Positions 7,381-15,282 of a stretch of 64,000 nt of DNA are shown here, piece by piece; position 1 is the stretch's first letter; every line of letters begins with the position of its first letter. Below the pieces are notes generated by a model. It saw only the letters and a program-made list of their open reading frames with translations. It was not told the DNA's origin and searched no databases. A program made the translations under genes and the position numbers. This DNA comes from Streptomyces lunaelactis (GTDB lineage: Bacteria; Actinomycetota; Actinomycetes; Streptomycetales; Streptomycetaceae), in NCBI RefSeq assembly GCF_003054555.1, contig NZ_CP026304.1, positions 1,178,001 to 1,242,000 of the forward strand, in the 5' to 3' direction.

Positions 7381-8609
7381 ATCGTCTCCTTCGGCTGCAC
7401 GGGGAAGTCGGCCCGTACCCGGAAGCCACCGTCCGGGCGCGGACCGGCCTCGATCGTGCCACCGAGTGCGGCGGCCCGCTCCCGCATTCCGACGAGGCCG
7501 TTGCCGCTGCCGCCCGCGTCCGAGCCGGTGGCGGGTCCTTCGTCGTCGATCCGGAGACCGAGCCGGCCGGGCGCGTAGGCGATCCGTACCCGCGCGGTGC
7601 GCGAGCCCGAGTGCCGTACGACATTCGTGAGGGCTTCCTGCACGATCCGGAAGGCGGCGAGATCCGTGCCGGGCGGAAGCCCGATCCGCTCGCCCTCCGT
7701 CTCGACCTCGACGCTCAGACCGGCGCTCGCGGCCTGCTCGATGAGTTCGGGGAGCCGGTCGAGTCCCGGGGCGGGCGCGCGGGGGGCGTCTCCCGGCGTA
7801 CGCAGTGTGTCCAGGACCTGCCGGACCTCGCCCAGCGCCTCCTTGCTCGCCGCCTTGATGGTGGTGAGCGCGGAACGGGCCTGCTCGGGGTTGGAGTCCA
7901 GCAGTGCGAGGCCCACGCCCGCCTGGACGTTGATGACCGAGATGGAGTGCGCGAGGACGTCGTGCAGTTCGCGGGCGATCCGCAGCCGCTCCTCGTCGGC
8001 GCGGCGCTTCTCGGCGGCAGCGCGCTCCACGCGCTCGCGGGCCCAGACCTCACGTCGTACGCGTACGAGCTCCGAGGCCGCGAGGATCGCCACCACCCAG
8101 GCGGCGATGACCAGTTCCTGCCCCCACGGCGCGGCGTCGTCCTTGCCGGGTGGCAGATATTCGTAGAGCCAGTGGGCGATCAGCAGATGGCCCAGCCAGA
8201 GCCCGCCGACGGCCCACCAGGCGGCGCGCCGGTGTCCGGAGACGACAGCGGCGAAGGCGCCCACGGCGACGGTGATGAAGACGGGACCGTAGGGATAGCC
8301 CGCGCCGATGTAGACGAGCGCCACCGCCGAGACGCCGAAGACCGAGACGACCGGCCGGCGGTTGCGCAGCAGAAGCAGCGCCGGGCCCGCCAGCAACAGC
8401 AGCCGCGCGAAGGCGTCGACCGACTCGCGATCCGGCTGGTTCTCCCCCGCGAAACCCGTGCCCACCATGACGAACACGGCCAGGACGATCGCCGACGGCC
8501 AGGGCACCCTGGCGGCGTTCCGCCGTGCCTCCCAATGACGCATCCGCGGTGACCCGCCGCCCCGTGCCCAGGGGGGACCACCGCAGATGCGGGTGCGCTG
8601 CTCTTCCAT
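7377..8609 (-). CDS. Sensor histidine kinase (HisKA_3 type)
   Basis: A 410-residue membrane sensor kinase. Four to five hydrophobic segments occupy about residues 35-180, then a short coiled linker rich in Glu, Arg and Ala (ARERVERAAAEKRRADEERL) leads to the HisKA_3 dimerisation domain with phospho-acceptor His in RELHDVLAHS. The ATPase domain ends with GNGLVGMRERAAALGG, the G-box. There is no extracellular sensory domain of note, so it likely senses within the membrane. The start ATG 8609 lacks a ribosome site but is preceded at the correct distance by TAGCGT, so leaderless translation is plausible. It is translationally coupled to the response regulator. Confidence 0.92.
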   Translation of the reverse strand: MEEQRTRICGGPPWARGGGSPRMRHWEARRNAARVPWPSAIVLAVFVMVGTGFAGENQPDRESVDAFARLLLLAGPALLLLRNRRPVVSVFGVSAVALVYIGAGYPYGPVFITVAVGAFAAVVSGHRRAAWWAVGGLWLGHLLIAHWLYEYLPPGKDDAAPWGQELVIAAWVVAILAASELVRVRREVWARERVERAAAEKRRADEERLRIARELHDVLAHSISVINVQAGVGLALLDSNPEQARSALTTIKAASKEALGEVRQVLDTLRTPGDAPRAPAPGLDRLPELIEQAASAGLSVEVETEGERIGLPPGTDLAAFRIVQEALTNVVRHSGSRTARVRIAYAPGRLGLRIDDEGPATGSDAGGSGNGLVGMRERAAALGGTIEAGPRPDGGFRVRADFPVQPKETM

Positions 8610-8712
8610 AACGGCAACGCTAGACCGGGGCCGGGCACCAGGGCGTCAGCCGAGCGTGGCGATCACACGTACTCCCTGCGCAGTACGGGGTCGGCCGCCG
8701 ACGCCTGCTCCG

Positions 8713-9447
8713 TCAGGGTCCGGCGATGTTGCCGGAGTGTGTGCCTCCGGTGTGACGCGGCCGGAGGCCGACCTCGTACACCAGGCGGTTCGCAGCCTGG
8801 GCGAAGAACACGTCCCGCTCCTCGACGACCCGGTTGAACTGGCCGAAGAGCTCGAAGGAGAGGAGGCCGAAGAGCTGCGCCCAGGCGGCCACCAGGGAAA
8901 CGACAACGGCGGGTGGCAGGTCGGGGGCGACAACGGCAGTGAGCCTGTGGGCTTCGGCGCGCAGCTCCTCGGCGAGCGGCGGCAGCGCGATACCGTCGGA
9001 ACGGTGGGCGTCGCGGGCTACCGAGATCAGTGCGAGGCCGACGCGGGACGCGGGTCCGACAGTGTCCATGGGTGCGGTGTAGCCGGGGACCGGGGAGCCG
9101 TAGATCAGCGCGTACTCATGGGGGTGGGCGAGGGCCCAGGTGCGTACCGCCGAGCAGATCGCGGTCCAGCGGGCGGGGTGGTCGAGAGGGTCGGGGGCGG
9201 CGGCGAGCGCGGTCTCGGCCGCGGCGCCGACGGCGTCGTACGCGTCGACGATGAGGGCGGTCAGCAGCTCGTCGCGGCTCGGGAAGTAGCGGTAGAGGGC
9301 GGAGGACACCATGCCCAGCTCACGGGCGACGGCGCGCAGGGAGAGCTTGGCCGCGCCCTCGGCCGCGAGCTGTTTGCGAGCCTCGTCCTTGATGGCTGCG
9401 GTGACTTCGATACGGGCCCGTTCCCTGGCCCCTCGGATCGTGGTCAT
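8713..9447 (-). CDS. TetR/AcrR regulator with WHG-type C-terminal domain
   Basis: A 244-residue TetR-family repressor. The N-terminal HTH is at about residues 25-60 (LSLRAVARELGMVSSALYRY followed by FPSRDELL). The ligand domain carries the LAHPHEYALIYGSPVPGY motif typical of the WHG-type TetR C-terminus. ATG 9447 (MTTIRGARERARIEV) is preferred over an upstream in-frame codon because it places the HTH at the usual distance from the start. It diverges from an F420-type oxidoreductase gene, with three GAGAGC/GCTCTC palindromes in the 126-bp gap, so it likely represses that gene and itself. Confidence 0.9.
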   Translation of the reverse strand: MTTIRGARERARIEVTAAIKDEARKQLAAEGAAKLSLRAVARELGMVSSALYRYFPSRDELLTALIVDAYDAVGAAAETALAAAPDPLDHPARWTAICSAVRTWALAHPHEYALIYGSPVPGYTAPMDTVGPASRVGLALISVARDAHRSDGIALPPLAEELRAEAHRLTAVVAPDLPPAVVVSLVAAWAQLFGLLSFELFGQFNRVVEERDVFFAQAANRLVYEVGLRPRHTGGTHSGNIAGP

Positions 9448-9487
9448 GGAGTGCAGTCTTTCACGCTTCGGAGCAGTGCCCAACAAC

Positions 9488-9555
9488 GAGAGCACCGCTC
9501 TTGCTTTGGATCACCGATTCGGTGCACACTGCTCTTGAGCGAGAGCAGTGCTCTC
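9488..9555. promoter_or_regulatory. TetR operator cluster (GAGAGC/GCTCTC palindromes)
   Basis: Three related palindromes occur between the divergent TetR and oxidoreductase genes: GAGAGCACCGCTCTT (9488-9502), CTGCTCT-N6-AGAGCAG (9529-9548) and the perfect 15-mer GAGAGCAGTGCTCTC (9541-9555). The last two overlap and end 18 bp before the oxidoreductase start codon. A multi-site operator for the TetR dimer is the simplest reading. Confidence 0.65.
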
Positions 9556-9573
9556 TCAATCGAAGGGGACACC

Positions 9574-10023
9574 ATGTCGCAGGCGCACTACATCCGGCCC
9601 GGCCGCTTCGACAACATCGTCAACGGCAGCGTCGCCTGGCTCGCCCGCCGCGGTATCAGCCTCATGGGCACGGCCGAGCTCTCCGTGCGCGGCCGCACCA
9701 GCGGCGAATGGCGGCGTATCCCGGTCAACCCGCTCCCCTACGAGGGCGGCCCGTACCTGATCTCCGCCCGCGGCCACTCCCAGTGGGTCCGCAATCTGCG
9801 CGCCGCGGGCGGCGGACAGCTCCAAGTCGGCCGTAAGATCCAGCAGTTCACCGCGGTGGAGCTGCCCGACGATGAGAAGCCCACCCTGCTGCGCACCTAC
9901 CTCAAGCGCTGGGGCTGGGAGGTCGGCCGGTTCTTCGGCGACGTCAACGCGAAGTCGACGGACGAGGAACTGCTCGCCGCGGCGCACAGGCACCCCGTCT
10001 TCCGGATCACCGTGACCAAGTGA
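9574..10023 (+). CDS. Deazaflavin (F420)-dependent nitroreductase/oxidoreductase, DDN family
   Basis: A 149-residue split-beta-barrel protein of the deazaflavin-dependent nitroreductase (DDN/FDOR-A) family. Recognisable parts are the LSVRGRTSGEWRRIPVNPL segment (about residues 37-55), which contacts the cofactor in family members, the YLISARGHSQWVRNLRAAGG region (about 61-80) and the C-terminal HPVFRI. Such enzymes use reduced F420 (or bind other cofactors) to reduce quinones, nitroaromatics or unsaturated compounds. ATG 9574 follows GAAGGGGAC. The divergent TetR repressor probably controls it. The single-gene unit is followed by a type B dispersed repeat end. Confidence 0.85.
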   Translation: MSQAHYIRPGRFDNIVNGSVAWLARRGISLMGTAELSVRGRTSGEWRRIPVNPLPYEGGPYLISARGHSQWVRNLRAAGGGQLQVGRKIQQFTAVELPDDEKPTLLRTYLKRWGWEVGRFFGDVNAKSTDEELLAAAHRHPVFRITVTK

Positions 10024-10038
10024 GCCGCACAGACGACC

Positions 10039-10061
10039 CGGACTTCCCCGCACCGCTTAGC
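10039..10061. repeat. Dispersed repeat end, type B (single copy)
   Basis: CCCGGACTTCCCCGCACCGC followed by TTAG matches both termini of the element at 32147-32314 (right end reads CCCGGACTTCCCCGACACCG then CTTAGGG). As with type A ends, its tip provides a stop codon: TTA at 10057-10059 is the TAA of the flavoprotein gene on the minus strand. Confidence 0.7.
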
Positions 10062-11286
10062 CACGCCGGTCCATCATCTCCAGCGCCCGCCGCGCCACCC
10101 CGTGCGTACGCACCAGCCCGGCCAGCGTCGTCGATCCGCGGGTGATGTCCGCGAACGCCTTCCACGCGGGCCGAAGACCGGTGAGCGCCGCATGGAACAG
10201 CCCGGGACGGCGCTCGAAGAGCGCGAGCATCCGCCGCCCGATCCCCATCTCCACACCCAGTCCCGCCTTGATCGCGAACGCGTAGTTCAGCGCCTGCCGA
10301 CGGGCGTCCACGGCGTCATGGGCCTCCGAGATCCGTACCGCCCACTCCCCCGCGAGCCGCCCCGACCGCAGCGCGAAGGAGATCCCTTCCCGGGTCCACG
10401 GCTCCAGCAGCCCTGCCGCGTCCCCGCACACCAGCACCCGCCCGCGCGACAGCGGCGAGTCGTCGCTGCGGCACCGGGTCAGATGCCCCGAGGAGATCGC
10501 CGGCTCGAATCCGGCGAGCCCCAGCCGGGCGATGAAGTCCTCCAGATAGCGCTTGGTAGCCGCGCCCTCGCCGCGCGCCGAGATCACTCCCACGGTCAGC
10601 GTCCGCCCCTTGGGGAACACCCAGCCGTAACTCCCGGGCATCGGCCCCCAGTCGATGAGCACCCGCCCCGCCCAGTCCTCCGCCACGGTCGCCGGCACCG
10701 GGATCTCCGCCTCGAGGCCGAGGTCCACCTGGTCGAGCTTCACCCCGACGTGTGCCCCTATCCGGCCGGCGCTGCCGTCCGCGCCGACCACCGCCCGCGC
10801 CAGCACGGTCTCGCCGTCCGCGAGCACCACGGCGACCGTGCGCCGGTCCGGGACGGCAGGTCCGTGCTGCTCGACCCGGGAGACGGCCGCGCCGGTCCGC
10901 AGTACGGCGCCCGCCTTCTGCGCCGCCTCCACCAGACCGGCGTCGAACTCCGGGCGGTTGATCAGTCCGAAGAGCATCCGCTTGGAGCGGCGGGTGCGGG
11001 TGAGCTTGCCGTTCAGCGAGAAGGTGACAGCGTGTACGCGGTCCTGCAGCGGCAGTTCGAAGCCGGGCGGGAGGCTGTCGCGGGAGGGGCCGATGATCCC
11101 TCCCCCGCAGGTCTTGTAGCGCGGCAGTTCGGCCTTCTCCAGCAGCAGCACCTGGCGGCCGGCGGCCGCCGCCGCATAGGCCGCCGAAGCCCCCGCGGGC
11201 CCGCCGCCGACCACGACGACGTCCCACACCGGATCGCCGTGCTCACGTGCCGCCTCTGCCCCGGCTTCTGCGTTCTCGCTGCTCAC
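10057..11286 (-). CDS. Geranylgeranyl reductase family FAD-dependent oxidoreductase
   Basis: A 409-residue flavoprotein of the geranylgeranyl reductase family. It has an N-terminal FAD-binding Rossmann motif (VVVVGGGPAGASAAYAAAAA, about residues 23-42), the family CGGG cluster near residue 60 (YKTCGGGIIGP), the GADGSAGRIG motif and the second FAD motif VLVCGDAAGLLEPWTREGIS near 290-310. Family members saturate isoprenoid chains (menaquinone, lipids) using NADPH or ferredoxin. The start at GTG 11286 leaves a short polar leader of about 20 residues before the Rossmann strand. No isoprenoid genes are adjacent. Its stop lies in a dispersed repeat end. It diverges from the M20 peptidase gene. Confidence 0.85.
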   Translation of the reverse strand: MSSENAEAGAEAAREHGDPVWDVVVVGGGPAGASAAYAAAAAGRQVLLLEKAELPRYKTCGGGIIGPSRDSLPPGFELPLQDRVHAVTFSLNGKLTRTRRSKRMLFGLINRPEFDAGLVEAAQKAGAVLRTGAAVSRVEQHGPAVPDRRTVAVVLADGETVLARAVVGADGSAGRIGAHVGVKLDQVDLGLEAEIPVPATVAEDWAGRVLIDWGPMPGSYGWVFPKGRTLTVGVISARGEGAATKRYLEDFIARLGLAGFEPAISSGHLTRCRSDDSPLSRGRVLVCGDAAGLLEPWTREGISFALRSGRLAGEWAVRISEAHDAVDARRQALNYAFAIKAGLGVEMGIGRRMLALFERRPGLFHAALTGLRPAWKAFADITRGSTTLAGLVRTHGVARRALEMMDRRG

Positions 11287-11432
11287 GATGTGCTTCTGCT
11301 CCCGATCCGACGCATGACCCCTGCTCTCGACGGCATCCTACGGCGCGGCCGGGTCCCGCCCGCTGTGGGAGGATCGGCCACACATTCGCCGTACACACAC
11401 CACATAACGTCGCACCCACGAGGAGCGTGCCC

Positions 11433-12797
11433 ATGACCGCCGATCCGATAGCCGAGACCATTGCCTCATTGATGCCCCGCGCCAAGGCGGAGTTGACGGA
11501 GCTGGTGGCCTTCCAGTCGGTGGCGGACGAGGCCGTGGCGCCGAGGAGCGAGTGCGAGGCCGCCGCGAACTGGGTGGCCGAGGCGCTGCGCAGCGAGGGT
11601 TTCCCGGAGGTCGCACTGCTCGACACCCCCGACGGTTCGCAGTCGGTGTACGGCCTGCTGCCCGGACCGGAGGGTGCGCCGACCGTTCTGCTGTACGCGC
11701 ACTACGACGTGCAGCCCAAGCTGGACGAGTCCGCGTGGGTGACCCCGCCCTTCGAGCTGACCGAGCGGAACGGCCGCTGGTACGGGCGCGGTGCCGCCGA
11801 CTGCAAGGGCGGCTTCATCATGCATCTGCTCGCGCTGCGCGCCCTCAAGGCGAACGGCGGCCTCCCGGTCTCCGTGAAGGTGATCGTGGAGGGCTCGGAA
11901 GAGCAGGGCACGGGCGGTCTCGAGCAGTACGCCGAGGCGCACCCGGAGCTGCTGACGGCCGACGCCATCGTGATCGGCGACACCGGGAACTTCCGGGTCG
12001 GTCTGCCGACGGTGACGTCGACGCTGCGCGGCATGACGATGATCCGGGTCCGGATCGACACCCTTGAGGGCAATCTCCATTCGGGCCAGTTCGGCGGCGC
12101 CGCCCCCGATGCGCTGGCCGCGCTCATCCGCGTACTGGACTCGCTGCGTGCCGAGGACGGCTCGACGGTGATCGACGGACTCCCGGCGCAGGCCGCGTGG
12201 GACGGACTGCAGTACCCCGAGGCCGAGTTCCGCACGGACGCCAAGGTCCTCGACGGTGTCGGGCTGCCCGGCAACGGCACGGTCGCCGACCGCATCTGGG
12301 CGCGCCCCGCGGTCACCGTGGTCGGCATCGACTGCCAGCCGGTGGCCGGCGCGACACCGTCCATCCCGGCGAGCGCCCGGGCCCAGATCAGCCTGCGGGT
12401 GCCGCCCGGCCAGGACGCGACCGAGGCGACCGAGCTGCTGTTCGCGCACATCCAGAAGCACACCCCGTGGAACGCCCGGGTCTCCTTCGAGCAGGTCGGC
12501 CAGGGCCAGCCGTTCCAGGCGGACATCTCCAGCCCGGCGTACACCTCGATGGCCCAGGCGATGCGCGTCGCCTACCCGGGCGAGGAGATGCAGTCCTCGG
12601 GCATGGGCGGCTCGATCCCGCTGTGCAACACGCTCGCCTCGCTCTACCCCGACGCGGAGATCCTGCTGATCGGCCTGAGCGAGCCCGAGGCGCAGATCCA
12701 CGCGGTGAACGAGAGTGTGTCGCCCGAGGAGCTGGAGCGGCTGTCCGTGGCCGAGGCGCTCTTCCTGGTCAACTACGCCGAGTCCAAGAAGGCCTGA
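11433..12797 (+). CDS. M20 family dipeptidase / metallopeptidase
   Basis: A 454-residue M20 zinc peptidase. Metal-binding residues are seen in LLYAHYDVQP (H90, catalytic D92), AADCKGG (bridging D123), the catalytic pair E156-E157 in EGSEEQGTGG, VIGDTG (metal Asp near 183) and a C-terminal IHAVNES motif (His near 429). A dimerisation domain lies at about 210-320. This matches the actinobacterial dipeptidase group that hydrolyses dipeptides in the cytoplasm. ATG 11433 is preceded by AGGAG at 11421-11425. The gene is a single unit, followed by a hairpin, convergent with the kinase-NUDIX fusion. Confidence 0.93.
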   Translation: MTADPIAETIASLMPRAKAELTELVAFQSVADEAVAPRSECEAAANWVAEALRSEGFPEVALLDTPDGSQSVYGLLPGPEGAPTVLLYAHYDVQPKLDESAWVTPPFELTERNGRWYGRGAADCKGGFIMHLLALRALKANGGLPVSVKVIVEGSEEQGTGGLEQYAEAHPELLTADAIVIGDTGNFRVGLPTVTSTLRGMTMIRVRIDTLEGNLHSGQFGGAAPDALAALIRVLDSLRAEDGSTVIDGLPAQAAWDGLQYPEAEFRTDAKVLDGVGLPGNGTVADRIWARPAVTVVGIDCQPVAGATPSIPASARAQISLRVPPGQDATEATELLFAHIQKHTPWNARVSFEQVGQGQPFQADISSPAYTSMAQAMRVAYPGEEMQSSGMGGSIPLCNTLASLYPDAEILLIGLSEPEAQIHAVNESVSPEELERLSVAEALFLVNYAESKKA

Positions 12798-12810
12798 GGC
12801 CCGCTGGGCC

Positions 12811-12842
12811 GGCGTCCTGACCGTGGCACCACCAAGGACGCC
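12811..12842. terminator. Hairpin between convergent genes
   Basis: GGCGTCC (12811-12817) and GGACGCC (12836-12842) form a 7-bp stem with an 18-nt loop in the short gap between the M20 peptidase and the kinase-NUDIX gene. It could serve as a terminator in both directions. Confidence 0.45.
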
Positions 12843-12860
12843 GCGGACGTACCGCTCTCG

Positions 12861-13895
12861 TCAGCCGACGGGGACGCCGGCCTCCAGGTTGAGCACGGCG
12901 CCACGCTCGCGCGCCCGAAGGGCCCAGCGCAGCCGCTCGTAGCGGGTGGGGGGCAGCAGCTCCGCTGCCTCCTCCTCGCCCACGAACCGCCAGCCACGCA
13001 GCTCCGAGCCCGGCAGCAGCACCCGCCCCGCCTCGGCGCCCGGCAGCCGGCCGCCGTCGAAGAGCAGCCGCAGCCCGCCGAATCCCGGTGGCCGCGGCGG
13101 CTCCCAGTCGACCACCAACAGCCGTGGTACCTCGGCGAGTTCGAGGCCCAGCTCCTCGGCGACCTCCCGCATCCCGGCGCGAGCGGGCGCCTCGCCCCGC
13201 TCCACCACTCCGCCGGGGAACTCCCAGCCCGGCTTGTAGGTCGGGTCGACGAGCAGCACCCGGTCCTCCTCGTCGAAGAGCAGCACTCCGGCGGCGAGGG
13301 TTTCGGCGGTCGGCTCGGGCGTCTGGACGATCTCGCACTCCGCGGCGGCCCCACTGCGTACCGCCTCGGCGATCCGCCGCGCCGTCTGCCGGGGGTCGAG
13401 CCGGCTGCTGTCGATGACGTACGCGTCCGCGCCGATCCAGTCGAGCGCGGCGAGATACGGCTCGATGTGCTCGTACGCCCATTGCCTGACGCGCTGTTCG
13501 GCGTCGGGGATGTCCGGCTCCTCGCGGTTGGCTATCCGCTCGCGCAGGATCGTTTCATCAGGAGCGAGCAGGACATGGCGTACGGGAATCCGGCGGGCCG
13601 CGAGCCCGCCGAAGATCTCGTCGCGGTACTCCTGGCGCAGCAGCGTCATCGGCACCACCAGTACGCCGCCCAGCTCGGCCAGGAGCGCCGCCGCGGTGTC
13701 CACCACCAGCCGCCGCCAGATCGGCAGATCCTGGTAGTCGCTCACCTCGGCGAGCCGCTTCTGGGGCAGCAGAGCGCCCAGAGAGCCGCCGGTCAGCTCG
13801 GGGTCGAACAGCGTGCTGTTCGGGATCAGGTCGATCAGTTCGCGCGCAGTACTGGTCTTGCCCGCTCCGAACGCACCGTTGATCCAGACGATCAC
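12861..13895 (-). CDS. P-loop kinase-like ATPase fused to NUDIX hydrolase
   Basis: A 344-residue two-domain protein. Residues 1-190 form a P-loop nucleotide-kinase-like domain with Walker A GAFGAGKTS (7-15) and a Walker-B-like VLVVPMTLL; residues about 200-340 form a NUDIX hydrolase with box GGVVERGEAPARAGMREVAE (about 229-248) continuing ELGLE. The first half resembles AAA/shikimate-kinase-like small-molecule kinases; the second usually cleaves nucleoside diphosphate-X compounds. GTG 13895 is chosen because AGAGGGGGA precedes it and the P-loop then starts at residue 7. The combination suggests nucleotide or nucleotide-sugar salvage or housecleaning, but no substrate is evident. Confidence 0.85.
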   Translation of the reverse strand: MIVWINGAFGAGKTSTARELIDLIPNSTLFDPELTGGSLGALLPQKRLAEVSDYQDLPIWRRLVVDTAAALLAELGGVLVVPMTLLRQEYRDEIFGGLAARRIPVRHVLLAPDETILRERIANREEPDIPDAEQRVRQWAYEHIEPYLAALDWIGADAYVIDSSRLDPRQTARRIAEAVRSGAAAECEIVQTPEPTAETLAAGVLLFDEEDRVLLVDPTYKPGWEFPGGVVERGEAPARAGMREVAEELGLELAEVPRLLVVDWEPPRPPGFGGLRLLFDGGRLPGAEAGRVLLPGSELRGWRFVGEEEAAELLPPTRYERLRWALRARERGAVLNLEAGVPVG

Positions 13896-14140
13896 GGTTC
13901 CCCCTCTTTCGTAGCCCTCAGTGGATTGCCCGCAACACCCTGCCACGGAAACCCGTTACAGGAACCGGTCGAGTGATCGTCGACCCGCCAGGGACACAAC
14001 TGTGGCCGTGCTGTTGCCGGTTCACCGCCACCGTCCCGCGCCCCGGTGCGTCTCACCATACGAACGGACGCCCCGCGCCGGACCGTGACACCCGGGCGCG
14101 GAGCATCGTTGGAACGAGAGAGACAAGGGGGTGGTGCGGG

Positions 14141-14317
14141 ATGCGCCGTACGGTACTGGAGAGGTTTCCCGCGGGGGGCCCGCGCGGCAGCTGGCCGGCC
14201 GAGGAGTTCGCACGGGCACGCCAGGACGAGGGTCTGGCGGCGGAGGTCGTAATGGACCTCGAATCGGACGCGTTCCTGGTGGTCGTGGGGCAGCAGACCG
14301 CCGACGCGGTCTGCTGA
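14141..14317 (+). CDS. Small conserved-looking protein of 58 residues
   Basis: A short open frame from ATG 14141, preceded by AAGGGGGTGG. The peptide begins MRRTVLERFPAGGPRGSWPA and ends in LVVVGQQTADAVC. It has a helical middle (EEFARARQDEG) and a beta-like run (LAAEVVMDLESDAFLVVV), so it looks like a small folded protein, not random sequence. Codon use has the high-GC third positions of its neighbours. I do not recognise a named domain. It stands alone between the kinase-NUDIX gene and the ABC importer operon, with the type A repeat end beginning 20 bp after its stop. Confidence 0.6.
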   Translation: MRRTVLERFPAGGPRGSWPAEEFARARQDEGLAAEVVMDLESDAFLVVVGQQTADAVC

Positions 14318-14337
14318 ACGCGACGGAGCCCCCGTCC

Positions 14338-14365
14338 CCGGCAAGATCCGAACGAAAGGCTCTAG
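14338..14365 (-). repeat. Dispersed repeat end, type A (single copy)
   Basis: Read on the minus strand this is CTAGAGCCTTTCGTTCGGAT then CTTGCCGG, the same terminus as at 4405-4433 and at both ends of 31337-31525. Its CTAG again supplies the TAG stop (14362-14364) of the adjacent gene, here the inner-membrane permease of the ABC importer. Confidence 0.7.
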
Positions 14366-15282
14366 CCCTTGGTGGAGCCGAGCGTGAGCCCGGCGATGAA
14401 GTGCCGCTGCAGCAGCAGGAAGACGATCAGCGTCGGCAGGGCGACGATGACCGAGCCCGCGGCCAGCAGGTTGTAGTCGGTGAAGAACTGACCGCGCAGG
14501 TTGTTCAGCGCCGAGGTGATCGGGAGCTTGTCGCCGTCGGAGATGAAGACGAGCGCCCAGAGGAAGTCGTTGTACATCCAGGTGAACTGGAGCGTGCCGA
14601 GGGCCGCGAGGGCGGGGCGGCACAGCGGCAGGGTGATGCGCCAGTACTGCGTCCACACGCTCGCGCCGTCCACGATCGCCGCCTCCAGGATCTCCTGCGG
14701 CAGCGTGCGCATGAAGTTGGCGAGGACGAAGACGCAGAACCCGATCTGGAAGCCGACCTGGACGGCGATGACGGCCCAGAACGAGTCGAACATCGTCATC
14801 GAGTCGGACATCCAGTACGGCAGCGGGATGCGGTTGAACAGGACGTACAGCGGCGTGACGATCACCTGCTGGGGCAGCAGATTGCCCGCGGTGAAGAGCA
14901 TCAGCAGCACGATCGAGCCGCGCATCCTCAGCCGTGACACGGCGAAGGCCACGAACGACGCGAAGAACAGCGTCAGCAGCACTCCGGGCACAGCGATGAT
15001 GAGGGTGTTGATGAAGTACTTCATCATCCCCGAGTCGCTGAAGGCCTGTTGGTAGTAGTCGAAGGAGAGCTTCTTCGGCAGCGAGAAGTACCCGTGCTCG
15101 GATGTCTCGTCGTACGGCCTGAGCGAGGCGTACACCGCGAGCAGCAGCGGCGCGAGGAACGCCAGCGAGACGGCCATCAGGAAGGCGTGCACGCCGAGCC
15201 GGCCCGGGCGGAGGACGCGCTTGCGGGGCGGTGCGGCCGCGGCGGGTGCGGCGGCGGGCGCCGGGGCGGTGTCGAGCGTCAT
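14362..15282 (-). CDS. Carbohydrate ABC transporter permease (MalG/second permease)
   Basis: A 306-residue permease of the CUT1 type. Six hydrophobic segments cover about residues 33-300. The cytoplasmic EAA loop that docks on the ATPase is EAAIVDGASVWTQYWRITLP (about residues 214-233), with the conserved Gly. It pairs with the permease upstream, whose stop overlaps this start by 4 bp (15279-15282), so the two are translationally coupled. The low-complexity Ala/Pro N-terminus is usual for streptomycete MalG homologues. The last step of a solute-binding protein - permease - permease operon; no ATPase is present, so a shared MsiK-type ATPase encoded elsewhere is likely. Confidence 0.92.
   Translation of the reverse strand: MTLDTAPAPAAAPAAAAPPRKRVLRPGRLGVHAFLMAVSLAFLAPLLLAVYASLRPYDETSEHGYFSLPKKLSFDYYQQAFSDSGMMKYFINTLIIAVPGVLLTLFFASFVAFAVSRLRMRGSIVLLMLFTAGNLLPQQVIVTPLYVLFNRIPLPYWMSDSMTMFDSFWAVIAVQVGFQIGFCVFVLANFMRTLPQEILEAAIVDGASVWTQYWRITLPLCRPALAALGTLQFTWMYNDFLWALVFISDGDKLPITSALNNLRGQFFTDYNLLAAGSVIVALPTLIVFLLLQRHFIAGLTLGSTKG

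Noticed and set aside
8587..9573. Upstream plus-strand extension of the F420-type reductase frame
   Set aside because: It runs antisense to the TetR gene; the ATG at 9574 has a ribosome site and gives the family's usual length.
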